DNA of 64,000 nucleotides from Methanococcus vannielii SB (GTDB taxonomy: Archaea; AGJL01; Methanococci; Methanococcales; Methanococcaceae): assembly GCF_000017165.1 (NCBI RefSeq), contig NC_009634.1, positions 572,249 to 636,248 on the forward strand. The letters are read 5' to 3'. The translations under genes and the position numbers were made by a program. Below, piece after piece: positions 28,401 to 35,800 of the stretch (its first letter is position 1; the number at the start of each line of letters is the position of its first letter). The notes under the pieces were generated by a model. It had not been told where the DNA came from, searched no databases, and saw only the letters and a list, made by a program, of their open reading frames with translations.

Positions 28401-29300
28401 TTAACTGAAATTCATTCGAAAAAGTACTTCATTAATTTTAGCAATATTTTCTTTAGTATTTGGAATTACAGTGATTTCTTTTTCTGGAAGAACTATTGAT
28501 GCCCTAAATCCATTTTTTCGTGCAATTTCCGTTGCTAACTTATTTACTACATAAAGATTATCAAATAATTCTTTTGAAATCATTGCTTCAGGACTACAAT
28601 ATTGAAGAGAACATCCCTCTCTCCAGTATCCTATTTTATTTCCCGCCTCATTTACCCGATTTATTTCAAGATTATAGTATTTTTGAAGGTTAAATATATC
28701 AAAATGACCTACACGGATTAAAGGCCTAAAAAAGTGAATTTTATATCTTTTTGGAACCTTTGTAAGTTCCATTTGGGAATATAATTCTTGTTCACTTTTT
28801 CTTTTTATATTCTTATTATTTTCACGAATGTGTTCAAAAATCGGCCCTGCAATCTTTTCTAGGGCAGTTTCACCAGTCATTATTATTTTTGCATTTTCTT
28901 CTTTTGCAATCTCAACCATTCGAGCCTTCATTATCGTTTTACATATTCGGCATATGCTCTTTCCTTTTGCACCTTGTGTCTTTTTCAATAATTCTTCCGT
29001 AATATCAGGAAATATTATTTTTACATTAAAACGGTCTGCCAATTTTTTTGCTTCATCTGTTGAAATATTCCACGACCAATCGTGTAAAAAGTGAACGCAT
29101 AAGTGTACATTAAGTCCAAGACTTTTTGCAATTGCAAGTGATACTGCACTATCTTTTCCGCCACTTAACATTACAACTATTTTTTCATTATTTAATCCAG
29201 AATTTTGAAAATTTTCCATTATTTCTTCTTTTAATTGATTTAAATTTTTTAAATTCCTGTTATTTTGAGTCCAAGGCCTAAATTCAAGATTATCTTCCAT
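28401..29300 (-). CDS. PP-loop ATPase (adenine nucleotide alpha hydrolase family)
   Basis: A 299-residue ATP-pyrophosphatase-type enzyme. The PP-loop MLSGGKDSAVSLAIA is near residue 50, followed by HFLHDWSW. SICRICKTIMKARM contributes a CxxC, MTGETALEKIAGP follows, and a second cysteine pair CSLQYCSPEAMI lies towards the C-terminus. The two CxxC/CxxxxC elements suggest a zinc or iron-sulfur site, as in tRNA- or cofactor-thiolating members such as TtuA. The start ATG at 29300 follows GTGATTTTT. The gene lies next to fdhD in the molybdenum/tungsten neighbourhood, so a sulfur-transfer role in cofactor maturation is possible but unproven. Confidence 0.75.
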   Translation of the reverse strand: MEDNLEFRPWTQNNRNLKNLNQLKEEIMENFQNSGLNNEKIVVMLSGGKDSAVSLAIAKSLGLNVHLCVHFLHDWSWNISTDEAKKLADRFNVKIIFPDITEELLKKTQGAKGKSICRICKTIMKARMVEIAKEENAKIIMTGETALEKIAGPIFEHIRENNKNIKRKSEQELYSQMELTKVPKRYKIHFFRPLIRVGHFDIFNLQKYYNLEINRVNEAGNKIGYWREGCSLQYCSPEAMISKELFDNLYVVNKLATEIARKNGFRASIVLPEKEITVIPNTKENIAKINEVLFRMNFS

Positions 29301-29379
29301 AAAAATCACTAAAACAATTATTTATAGTAAATTAGGTATTTTAGGTAAATTAAGTTAAATATGTTAGTAAAATAAACAG

Positions 29380-30093
29380 TTAAGATTTAAAATCTATGTT
29401 TTCTACCCCACTATACGCCGTAAACCGATCAATCCTTGCAAATCCAAGTAATACAACATTATTTTCCTTTGCCAAAATAACACCTTTATCTGTTGAAGGG
29501 GATTTTGTAATAACTACCGGGATTTTTGAATTTACTGCCTTTTTTACCATTGCGGTAGGCTGTCTTCCACTTGAAGCTAGAATTACATTTTGTAAATCAA
29601 TATTGTTTAAAATTGCATGACCTACAACCCTATCAACTGCGTTATGTCGACCAATATCTTCAAAATAAACTATTTTATTTCCCGAAAAATCAAAAAGTGC
29701 TGCCCAGTGGACTCCCCCCGTTACTTTCCAAGTATCAGACATGTTTGGCATTTTTTCCATTATCCTTTCAATCGTGCTTAAATTAACCGTAACATGTTTA
29801 GGTTTTCTATCACCCGAATTAGAATTTATATTTGGTAAATCTTTTGATTCTATAAAAATATCTTTACCAATTATGGAAGCCTTTAAAAACTGTTCTGGCG
29901 TTAAATGCCCCTCAGTTATTAAATAGCCAATTCCAAGTTCAATAATATTTTCTGGAGATACTGTCATACTATCTATTTTTTTATTATTTAGATATAAGTC
30001 ATAAAAGTCTTCAATGACAATTTCATCGATTTTTTCAAGTATTCCTTTATCTTTACTCCATGTATGTACATTAATTTTTGTGGTCATGTTCAT
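29380..30093 (-). CDS. fdhD: FdhD-like protein lacking cysteines
   Basis: FdhD moves sulfur from a cysteine desulfurase to the molybdo- or tungsto-bis-pterin cofactor of formate dehydrogenase. This 237-residue protein has the family hallmarks TGGVHWAALF, FEDIGRHNAVDRVVG, ASSGRQPTAMVKKA, and the C-terminal VVLLGFARIDRFTAYSG. However, it contains no cysteine at all; the CxxC loop that carries sulfur in E. coli FdhD is missing and the corresponding region reads NSNSGDRKPKHV. The ATG at 30093 follows GGTGATTTTT. It is divergent from the moeB-like gene, with 183 AT-rich bases between. Confidence 0.82.
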   Translation of the reverse strand: MNMTTKINVHTWSKDKGILEKIDEIVIEDFYDLYLNNKKIDSMTVSPENIIELGIGYLITEGHLTPEQFLKASIIGKDIFIESKDLPNINSNSGDRKPKHVTVNLSTIERIMEKMPNMSDTWKVTGGVHWAALFDFSGNKIVYFEDIGRHNAVDRVVGHAILNNIDLQNVILASSGRQPTAMVKKAVNSKIPVVITKSPSTDKGVILAKENNVVLLGFARIDRFTAYSGVENIDFKS

Positions 30094-30138
30094 AAAAATC
30101 ACCTGAAATAAATTAAAATTAAATAATTAGATAATTAA

Positions 30139-30240
30139 ATATGTAAAATATAATATGTAAAATAATATATGTGTACTTTTAGTCCAATATCACCAAATAT
30201 ACAAATTATATATACAAATATATAGTTAACGATTGTTATA
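30139..30240. repeat. Clustered short repeats between fdhD and moeB, candidate regulator sites
   Basis: ATATGTAAAATA is repeated at 30139-30150 and 30153-30164 (period 14). TATACAAAT is repeated at 30198-30206 and 30211-30219 (period 13), roughly the inverse of the first motif. TAAC-GATT-GTTA at 30227-30238 is a perfect inverted repeat overlapping a TATA-like TGTTATATTTT. The region separates divergent cofactor genes and could hold a shared operator. No factor can be named. Confidence 0.35.
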
Positions 30241-30276
30241 TTTTTAAATGCATTATTCGTGAGGCACTGAGAAAAT

Positions 30277-30990
30277 ATGAATTTTGAACGATACAAAAGA
30301 CAGATTATAATGGATAATTTTGGAATAAATTCCCAAGAAAAACTTTATAACTCAAAAGTAACTGTTATTGGAGTAGGCGGGCTTGGAACAGTGGTTTCCC
30401 AGTATTTGGTAGCCGCAGGAATTGGAAATTTGGGCTTAATTGATTATCAAGAGGTCGAAATTTCAAATTTAAATAGGCAAATACTCCATTTTGAAAAAAA
30501 TATTGGAAATTTAAAAGTAGTTTCTGCAAAAGAAAAGTTAGAAAGCCTAAATTCTGAAGTAAATATTAAAATATACCCTGAAAAATTAAAAGAAAGCCAT
30601 ATCAAGGATTCTGATATAGTTATAGACTGTCTTGACAACTTTAAAGCAAGATATTTTTTAAATGAACTTTCGATTAAATACGACATTCCACTTGTTCATG
30701 GTGCAATTGAAGGGCTTCGTGGGCAGGTTACAACATTAGTTCCCAAAGAAACCCCTTGTATTGAATGTATTTTCAAATTGGACGATGAAAATAAAACTTT
30801 TCCGGTTTTAGGAGTTACTCCTGGAATAATAGGTTCTATTCAAGCCAGTGAAGCGATAAAACTAATAACTGGTATTGGAAAACCTTTAAAAAATAAACTA
30901 CTTTCAATTGATATCGAAAATAATGACTATTTTACATTCAACTTGAAAAAAAACGAAAACTGTAAAGCTTGTGGTGATTTAAATGATTAG
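30277..30990 (+). CDS. moeB: MoeB/ThiF-family adenylyltransferase
   Basis: E1-like enzyme that adenylates the C-terminal Gly-Gly of a MoaD- or ThiS-type sulfur carrier. The 237-residue protein has the nucleotide motif VIGVGGLGTVVSQYL, the DxxxxSNLNRQILH motif, and VIDCLDNFKARYFLNE. Zinc-binding cysteine pairs are at CIECIF and CKACGD. No rhodanese domain is present. It overlaps moaE by eight bases, which strongly favours a molybdopterin role over thiamine. The small carrier MoaD is not adjacent and must be encoded elsewhere. Confidence 0.88.
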   Translation: MNFERYKRQIIMDNFGINSQEKLYNSKVTVIGVGGLGTVVSQYLVAAGIGNLGLIDYQEVEISNLNRQILHFEKNIGNLKVVSAKEKLESLNSEVNIKIYPEKLKESHIKDSDIVIDCLDNFKARYFLNELSIKYDIPLVHGAIEGLRGQVTTLVPKETPCIECIFKLDDENKTFPVLGVTPGIIGSIQASEAIKLITGIGKPLKNKLLSIDIENNDYFTFNLKKNENCKACGDLND

Positions 30991-31408
30991 GGTATCTAAT
31001 GAAGATTTTAATATTGATATTGAAACTAAGGCACTTTTAGAAAAATACCCGAATATAGGCGGAATTGTAAATTTTGTAGGGGTTGTAAGAAATGTCGGGT
31101 ACGATAAAGGCATTGAAAAAAATGCTGAGTATTTAGAATTTGAATGCTATGATAAAATGGCAGAAAAAAAACTTGAAGAATTAAAAAATAAAGCTATTGA
31201 GCAGTTTGGAATAATTGATGCAACACTAATACACAGGATTGGAAAACTAAGTGTTGGGGAAAATATAGTATTGATTATTGTTTGTGCAAAACATAGAAAA
31301 GAAGCATTTTTAGCTTGTGAATACTTAATAAATAATCTAAAAAAGGAAGTACCAATATGGAAAAAGGAATTTTCAAAAGACGGCTCTTACTGGGTTGAAC
31401 AACACTAA
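30983..31408 (+). CDS. moaE: Molybdopterin synthase catalytic subunit
   Basis: Inserts dithiolene sulfur from thiocarboxylated MoaD into precursor Z (cPMP) to make molybdopterin, needed here for the tungsten or molybdenum formylmethanofuran and formate dehydrogenases. The 141-residue protein shows GGIVNFVGVVRNVG, YLEFECYDKMAEKKLEEL, HRIGKLSVGENIVLIIVCAKHRKEAF, and the active-site stretch KKEVPIWKKEF, all canonical. Its start lies inside the end of moeB, implying translational coupling. The UPF0280 gene follows after 36 bases. Confidence 0.94.
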   Translation: MIRVSNEDFNIDIETKALLEKYPNIGGIVNFVGVVRNVGYDKGIEKNAEYLEFECYDKMAEKKLEELKNKAIEQFGIIDATLIHRIGKLSVGENIVLIIVCAKHRKEAFLACEYLINNLKKEVPIWKKEFSKDGSYWVEQH

Positions 31409-31444
31409 AATGCTTTAATCCATTTTTGTTTAAAAAGGGGTAAT

Positions 31445-32188
31445 ATGGAACTATTTTCAGAAAAAATCTCGATTAAGGAAACAAACGTACTTTTAAAAGT
31501 AGATAATCCAAAATTATTCAAAATTGCTAAAAAAAAGATTATAGATGAGCGGTTAAACCTTGAAAAGTACATATCTAAAAATCCGGTATTTTTAACAACA
31601 TATTCTCCTTTTAAAATTTCTAATGACGCACCAGAAATTGTGAAATTAATGGCAAATTCCAGCGAAAATGCAAACGTTGGACCAATGGCGGCTGTTGCAG
31701 GGACATTTAGTGAGTTAGTTATTCATAGTTTACTTGAAAATAATTCAAAATCAGCAATTTGCGAAAATGGAGGAGATATTGCACTTTCATCAGATTTTGA
31801 CATTATAGTTGGACTTTATGCTGGAAATTCACCAATTTCAGGAAATTTGGGCTTCAAATTAAAAAAAGAAAAAATTAAAAATGGATATGGTGTTTGCACT
31901 TCATCAGGAACCGTTGGTCATTCCGTTAGCTTTGGAAATGCAGATTCTGTTACGGTTTTTGCAAAGTCTGCAAGTATTGCAGATGCTGCTGCAACATCTA
32001 TTGGAAATTTTGCGGTTGGAAGCCCTGATGAAGCAATAAATAAATGTCTTGAACAGGCTGAAAATATTTTAAAAATAGATGGTGTGTTTGTTACATTCCA
32101 AGAGTACGCTGGAAAGGTTGGAAAAATTCCGACACTTATTAGAACTGAAAAAAAAGAGGCTTTTGGAAATGTTTTTGAGATGGTTTGA
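31445..32188 (+). CDS. UPF0280 family protein
   Basis: A 247-residue protein of a family conserved in methanogens and some bacteria, distantly related to the ApbE flavin-transferase fold. Family signatures are NVGPMAAVAGTFSELV, ICENGGDIAL, and CTSSGTVGHSVSFGNADSVTVFAKSASIADAAATSIGN; the longest of these is quoted here only to show key residues S-G-T-G-H-S-x-S-x-G and D-A-A-A-T. The start ATG follows AAAGGGGTA. Directly downstream of moaE and in the same orientation, it may belong to the cofactor operon. The function is not established. Confidence 0.8.
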   Translation: MELFSEKISIKETNVLLKVDNPKLFKIAKKKIIDERLNLEKYISKNPVFLTTYSPFKISNDAPEIVKLMANSSENANVGPMAAVAGTFSELVIHSLLENNSKSAICENGGDIALSSDFDIIVGLYAGNSPISGNLGFKLKKEKIKNGYGVCTSSGTVGHSVSFGNADSVTVFAKSASIADAAATSIGNFAVGSPDEAINKCLEQAENILKIDGVFVTFQEYAGKVGKIPTLIRTEKKEAFGNVFEMV

Positions 32189-32226
32189 TAATATATTATG
32201 ATAATTATTGCGTTTAGGTGAAAGCT

Positions 32227-32427
32227 ATGAAAAAGTTTCTAAAAGGTTTATTCATAGTGTTCGTATTTTTAACGTGTGTCATAATGTCAGGTTGTGCTGA
32301 ATTTACCGACCCCGCAAACGAAAAAGTACAGGTAGCAGTATTAAGTGAGGAATACGATAAAAGCAGTGGAAAGTATGAAACAAACCCGCAACAAGTAATT
32401 ACTCCGTCTGGTGAAAGTAGTAGGTGA
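32227..32427 (+). CDS. Small predicted lipoprotein
   Basis: A 66-residue protein. The ATG at 32227 follows AGGTGAAAGCT, a strong ribosome binding site. Lys-Lys at the N-terminus, a hydrophobic stretch GLFIVFVFLTCVIM and a lipobox MSGC (Cys22) make it a lipoprotein precursor. The mature part is only about 45 polar residues with no recognisable domain. It is located between the UPF0280 and BioB-like genes with 38- and 27-base gaps, possibly in one transcript. Function unknown. Confidence 0.6.
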   Translation: MKKFLKGLFIVFVFLTCVIMSGCAEFTDPANEKVQVAVLSEEYDKSSGKYETNPQQVITPSGESSR

Positions 32428-32454
32428 GTTTTATAATTTAAATTTGTCTAATTT

Positions 32455-33471
32455 ATGAACCATATAATAGTAAAAGGCGATTTTTTGAATGAACGTAAAC
32501 TAAATAAAGATTTTTTGGAAATTTATGAAATGTCTATTTCTGGAAAAATAAAAAAAGAGGATGCCCTTGAAATTTTAAAGTTAGATGTTTATGATTTACT
32601 GCATATTTCATATCACTTAAAAAAAGCGTTTAATAAAGAAAAAATAGAAACCTGCTCGATTATAAATGCAAAATCGGGATTTTGTAGTGAAAACTGTAAT
32701 TTCTGCTCCCAATCAATCCATAATAATTCTAAAATCAATATTTACGGCTTAAAATCTAAAGAAGAAATATTAAAAAGTGCTAAATCCATTGAAAACTATT
32801 CAAACCGTTTTTCGATAGTTTCGAGTGGGAAAAAAATTTCTGAAAAAGAATTTGAAGATATATTGGAGATAATTGACGAAATAAAAAATAAAACTAAACT
32901 AAAAGTTTGCGTATCGCTTGGACTATTGAATAAATCCCAATTAAAAGCACTAATGAAAAAAAATATTAGAATCCACAATAATCTTGAAACTTCGAAAAAC
33001 TATTTTAAAAATATCTGTACAACTCATGAATACGAGGACAAAGTAGACGTTATAAAAAATGGAAAAAAATTAGGGCTTCAAATATGTAGTGGAGGAATTT
33101 TTGGACTTGGTGAAGATATTATAGACCGCATAGATTTACTTTACGAGTTAAAAGAATTAAACGTCGATAGTATTTCGTTAAATCTCTTGAATCCAATAGA
33201 GGGAACTAAAATGCGTGAAAAAATTAATAGTAAAGAAATAAAAAGTATTGAACCAATAGATGCCCTGAAATCTATTTGTATTTCACGGATAATAATGCCA
33301 GAACGAGTAATTAGACTTTGCGGTGGAAGAGAATACGTTTTAAAAGATTTACAAAGTCTATCTCTTCTTGCAGTCGATGGATTAATGATTGGAAATTACC
33401 TGACAACATCTGGAAGAAATATTCAATCAGACTTGAGAATGATTGAGGACATGGGTTTTAAAAAGGGATAA
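32455..33471 (+). CDS. bioB: Biotin synthase-like radical SAM protein
   Basis: 338-residue radical SAM protein of the BioB type. The AdoMet cluster motif is CSENCNFC (Cys77, Cys81, Cys84), followed by SQS as in BioB. Of the E. coli auxiliary-cluster ligands, the Cys128 and Cys188 equivalents (KVCVSLG, QICSGG) and Arg260 (IRLCGGRE) are present. The Cys97 position (RFCM in E. coli) reads RFSI, and an extra Cys follows the Arg. The conserved N-x-N-x-D reads NNLE. So either it is a biotin synthase with a different sulfur cluster, or it acts on another substrate. A TTG at 32485 after AGGCGAT is a possible alternative start, because the ATG has no visible binding site. Confidence 0.75.
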   Translation: MNHIIVKGDFLNERKLNKDFLEIYEMSISGKIKKEDALEILKLDVYDLLHISYHLKKAFNKEKIETCSIINAKSGFCSENCNFCSQSIHNNSKINIYGLKSKEEILKSAKSIENYSNRFSIVSSGKKISEKEFEDILEIIDEIKNKTKLKVCVSLGLLNKSQLKALMKKNIRIHNNLETSKNYFKNICTTHEYEDKVDVIKNGKKLGLQICSGGIFGLGEDIIDRIDLLYELKELNVDSISLNLLNPIEGTKMREKINSKEIKSIEPIDALKSICISRIIMPERVIRLCGGREYVLKDLQSLSLLAVDGLMIGNYLTTSGRNIQSDLRMIEDMGFKKG

Positions 33472-33472
33472 T

Positions 33473-34246
33473 ATGGACGATACATTAAATTTAACTAAAA
33501 AGTATGAAGATTTAAAAAATTTTTTTAAAGGTAAAAATGTAGTTGTCGCATATTCTGGAGGTGTTGATAGTACTTTAATTTCAAAAATATCTTCAGAAAT
33601 TACAGATACTATTGCTGTAACTATTGATAACAGCTTTTTTTCGAAAGAAACAATTAAAAAAGCAGAAACTCGTGCAAAATTATTTAAAATTCCCCAAAAA
33701 ACGGTGAAAATTAATTATTTAACTGAAAACGTTTCAAAAGATATAAAAAACAGGTGTTACAATTGTAAGGCGAAAATTGCAGAAGAATTGCTTAAAATAA
33801 AAAATGAACTAAACTATGACATTATTGTTGATGGAACGATTTATGACGACATTTTTGAAGATAGGCCTGGAATTAAGGCATTTAAAGAAAAAGGCATAAT
33901 TTCCCCACTTTTGGAATTAAAATTTACAAAAAAAGAGGTATTATTCCTTTCAGAATATTTAAATTTAGAAATACCCTTAAAAGACACGTGTATGGCAACT
34001 AGAATACTATCTCAGCCCATATCGCTTGAAAAAATGAATAGATCTTATGTTGCAGAAGAGTTTATAAAATCAAAGTTCCATATTAAAAATTATTTAAGAG
34101 TCAGACACTTTGAAAATATTGCAATTATCGAAATAAATAAGAATGAATCTAAAATATTGCTTGAAATTGAAAACATTGATATGATAAATAAAGAATTAAA
34201 AAAAATTGGGTTTAAAAAAGTAACTTTTGATTTTGAGTTTAAATAA
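33473..34246 (+). CDS. larE: LarE-type ATP-dependent sulfur transferase
   Basis: PP-loop enzyme of the LarE family, which adenylates a cofactor carboxylate and inserts sulfur. The 257 residues contain SGGVDS (28-33), NRCYNCK (Cys95, Cys98), VDGTIYDDIFEDRPG, SPLLELKFTKKEV, and DTCMATRI with Cys173 at the sulfur-donor position of Lactobacillus LarE. Three-cysteine members bind a 4Fe-4S cluster that passes on sulfur; from memory the M. maripaludis protein is such a case. The ATG is two bases after the BioB-like stop, with AAAAGGGATAAT before it, so the two are translationally coupled. LarB and LarC are not seen here. Confidence 0.85.
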   Translation: MDDTLNLTKKYEDLKNFFKGKNVVVAYSGGVDSTLISKISSEITDTIAVTIDNSFFSKETIKKAETRAKLFKIPQKTVKINYLTENVSKDIKNRCYNCKAKIAEELLKIKNELNYDIIVDGTIYDDIFEDRPGIKAFKEKGIISPLLELKFTKKEVLFLSEYLNLEIPLKDTCMATRILSQPISLEKMNRSYVAEEFIKSKFHIKNYLRVRHFENIAIIEINKNESKILLEIENIDMINKELKKIGFKKVTFDFEFK

Positions 34247-34273
34247 TAATTTTTGCGAGAAATGGTGATTTAA

Positions 34274-35419
34274 ATGGATATAAACATTGACAAATATAAA
34301 AACATAACTAGAAACCTTGAAAGGGATATTGTAAATTTAAATCCCATACAAAGAGGAGGAATTCTTCCAACGGAGGCTAAAAAAGTAATTTACGAATACT
34401 GGGATGGATACAGCGTTTGTGACTACTGTTCTGGACGACTTGATAAAATTGAAACTCCTCCGATAAATGAATTTTTAGATGATATGTCAAAATTCTTAGG
34501 AATGGATATAACAAGACCGACACACGGTGCAAGGGAAAGTAAATATGCGGTAATGAATGCAATATGTAAAAAGGGGGATTACGTTGTTTTAGATGGAAAT
34601 TCACACTATACTTCATACGTGGCACTTGAGAGGGCTAACCTAAATTACGTAAAAACAGATGTTGAGGAATACCCCAATTTTAGAGTTATTCCTAAAAGTT
34701 ATGCTGAAAAAATAGATGAGTTGGAAGATTCAGGAAAAAATATCGGATTAATTTTATTAACTCATGTTGATGGAAGTTATGGAAATGTTTCAGATGTTTC
34801 AAAAGTTGGAAAAATTGCAAAATCAAAAGGATACCCATTATTATTAAATTGTGCTTATTCGGTTGGAAGAATGCCTGTTGATGGTAAAAAATTAAATGTT
34901 GATTTTATTGCGGCATCAGGACATAAAAGTATGGCTGCATCAGGCCCTTGTGGCCTTTTATCAATAAATGCGGAGTATGAAGACGAAATATTAAAAACTT
35001 CAAAAGTAAACGTTGTAAAAGAGCTCCAGATGCTTGGATGTACAAGTAGGGGAATTCCAATATTAAGTTTAATGGCAAGTTTTCCCCATATCATTGAAAG
35101 AGTTAAAAATTGGAACTTAGAACTTGAAAAAACAAGGAAAGTAGTATTTGAATTTGAAAAGCTTGGGTTCATCGCACTTGGTGAAAAACCGAGAAATCAT
35201 GACATAATACGATTTGAAACGCCTGTTCTTGATAAAATTGCGGAAAAAGATAAAAGAAGAGGTTTTTTCTTCTATGAAGAGTTGAAAAAAAGAGGAATAG
35301 GCGGAATAAGGCGAGGCGTTACAAAAGAGTTTAAAATGAGTGTTTATGGCCTTACAGGCATGCAGGTTGACTATATAATAGACTGTATCAAGTCAATAGT
35401 TTTGGAAAACGCCAATTGA
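34274..35419 (+). CDS. pscS: O-phospho-L-seryl-tRNA:Cys-tRNA synthase (SepCysS)
   Basis: PLP enzyme that converts Sep-tRNA(Cys) to Cys-tRNA(Cys); the only cysteine route in several methanogens. The 381 residues have VCDYCSGRLD (Cys49, Cys52), the PLP lysine in SGHKS (Lys218), and Cys256 in LGCTSRG. The three cysteines match those essential for sulfur transfer in characterised SepCysS. Further family features are RPTHGARESKYAVM and LTHVDGSYGNVSDV. The start ATG follows GGTGATTTAA. It is located just after larE, 27 bases apart, so a sulfur-handling operon is likely. SepRS is not in the window. Confidence 0.96.
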   Translation: MDINIDKYKNITRNLERDIVNLNPIQRGGILPTEAKKVIYEYWDGYSVCDYCSGRLDKIETPPINEFLDDMSKFLGMDITRPTHGARESKYAVMNAICKKGDYVVLDGNSHYTSYVALERANLNYVKTDVEEYPNFRVIPKSYAEKIDELEDSGKNIGLILLTHVDGSYGNVSDVSKVGKIAKSKGYPLLLNCAYSVGRMPVDGKKLNVDFIAASGHKSMAASGPCGLLSINAEYEDEILKTSKVNVVKELQMLGCTSRGIPILSLMASFPHIIERVKNWNLELEKTRKVVFEFEKLGFIALGEKPRNHDIIRFETPVLDKIAEKDKRRGFFFYEELKKRGIGGIRRGVTKEFKMSVYGLTGMQVDYIIDCIKSIVLENAN

Positions 35420-35429
35420 GGTGAATTAT

Positions 35430-35789
35430 ATGAATTCAAAGTATATAATTCCGGGAATTATGGTTTTACTCCTTATTGGTGCAATCTATATTGCTCTTGG
35501 CCCCAATATTCCTGAAAAGTACATTTTTGTTGATGTTACATTTAAAATGGGTGGGGCCGAATATCAAGGATACACAATTCAAGGTAGTAAAATAACTTTT
35601 GAATTTAAAAGAGAAGGTGACTTTTTTACACAAGCAATAACATCAGGATTTGCTAGCACTTCTGAAAGATTTAGAAATATTACTGACGTATATATAAAAA
35701 TAGATACTAATGGCGATATCAATTATTATAAAGCCGAAAAATTCTATGAAACTGACGATGTAGTCAAATATCAAGTAATAGAAAAATAA
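35430..35789 (+). CDS. Small membrane-anchored protein of unknown function
   Basis: 119 residues. The ATG at 35430 follows GAGGTGAATTAT, which overlaps the end of pscS, so it is coupled to it. An N-terminal hydrophobic helix (YIIPGIMVLLLIGAIYIAL) anchors a domain of about 95 residues that appears to be all beta (YIFVDVTFKMGGAEYQGYTIQ, ITFEFKREGD). No cysteine follows the helix, so it is not a lipoprotein. The orientation is probably with the beta domain outside. I do not recognise the family; co-occurrence with pscS gives no functional clue. Confidence 0.65.
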   Translation: MNSKYIIPGIMVLLLIGAIYIALGPNIPEKYIFVDVTFKMGGAEYQGYTIQGSKITFEFKREGDFFTQAITSGFASTSERFRNITDVYIKIDTNGDINYYKAEKFYETDDVVKYQVIEK

Positions 35790-35800
35790 AATATATAGTA

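Noticed and set aside
30227-30245. Palindrome near moeB as a ModE binding site
   Set aside because: Similarity to the bacterial ModE consensus is weak and no molybdate regulator is identified in the window; kept only as an unnamed repeat.
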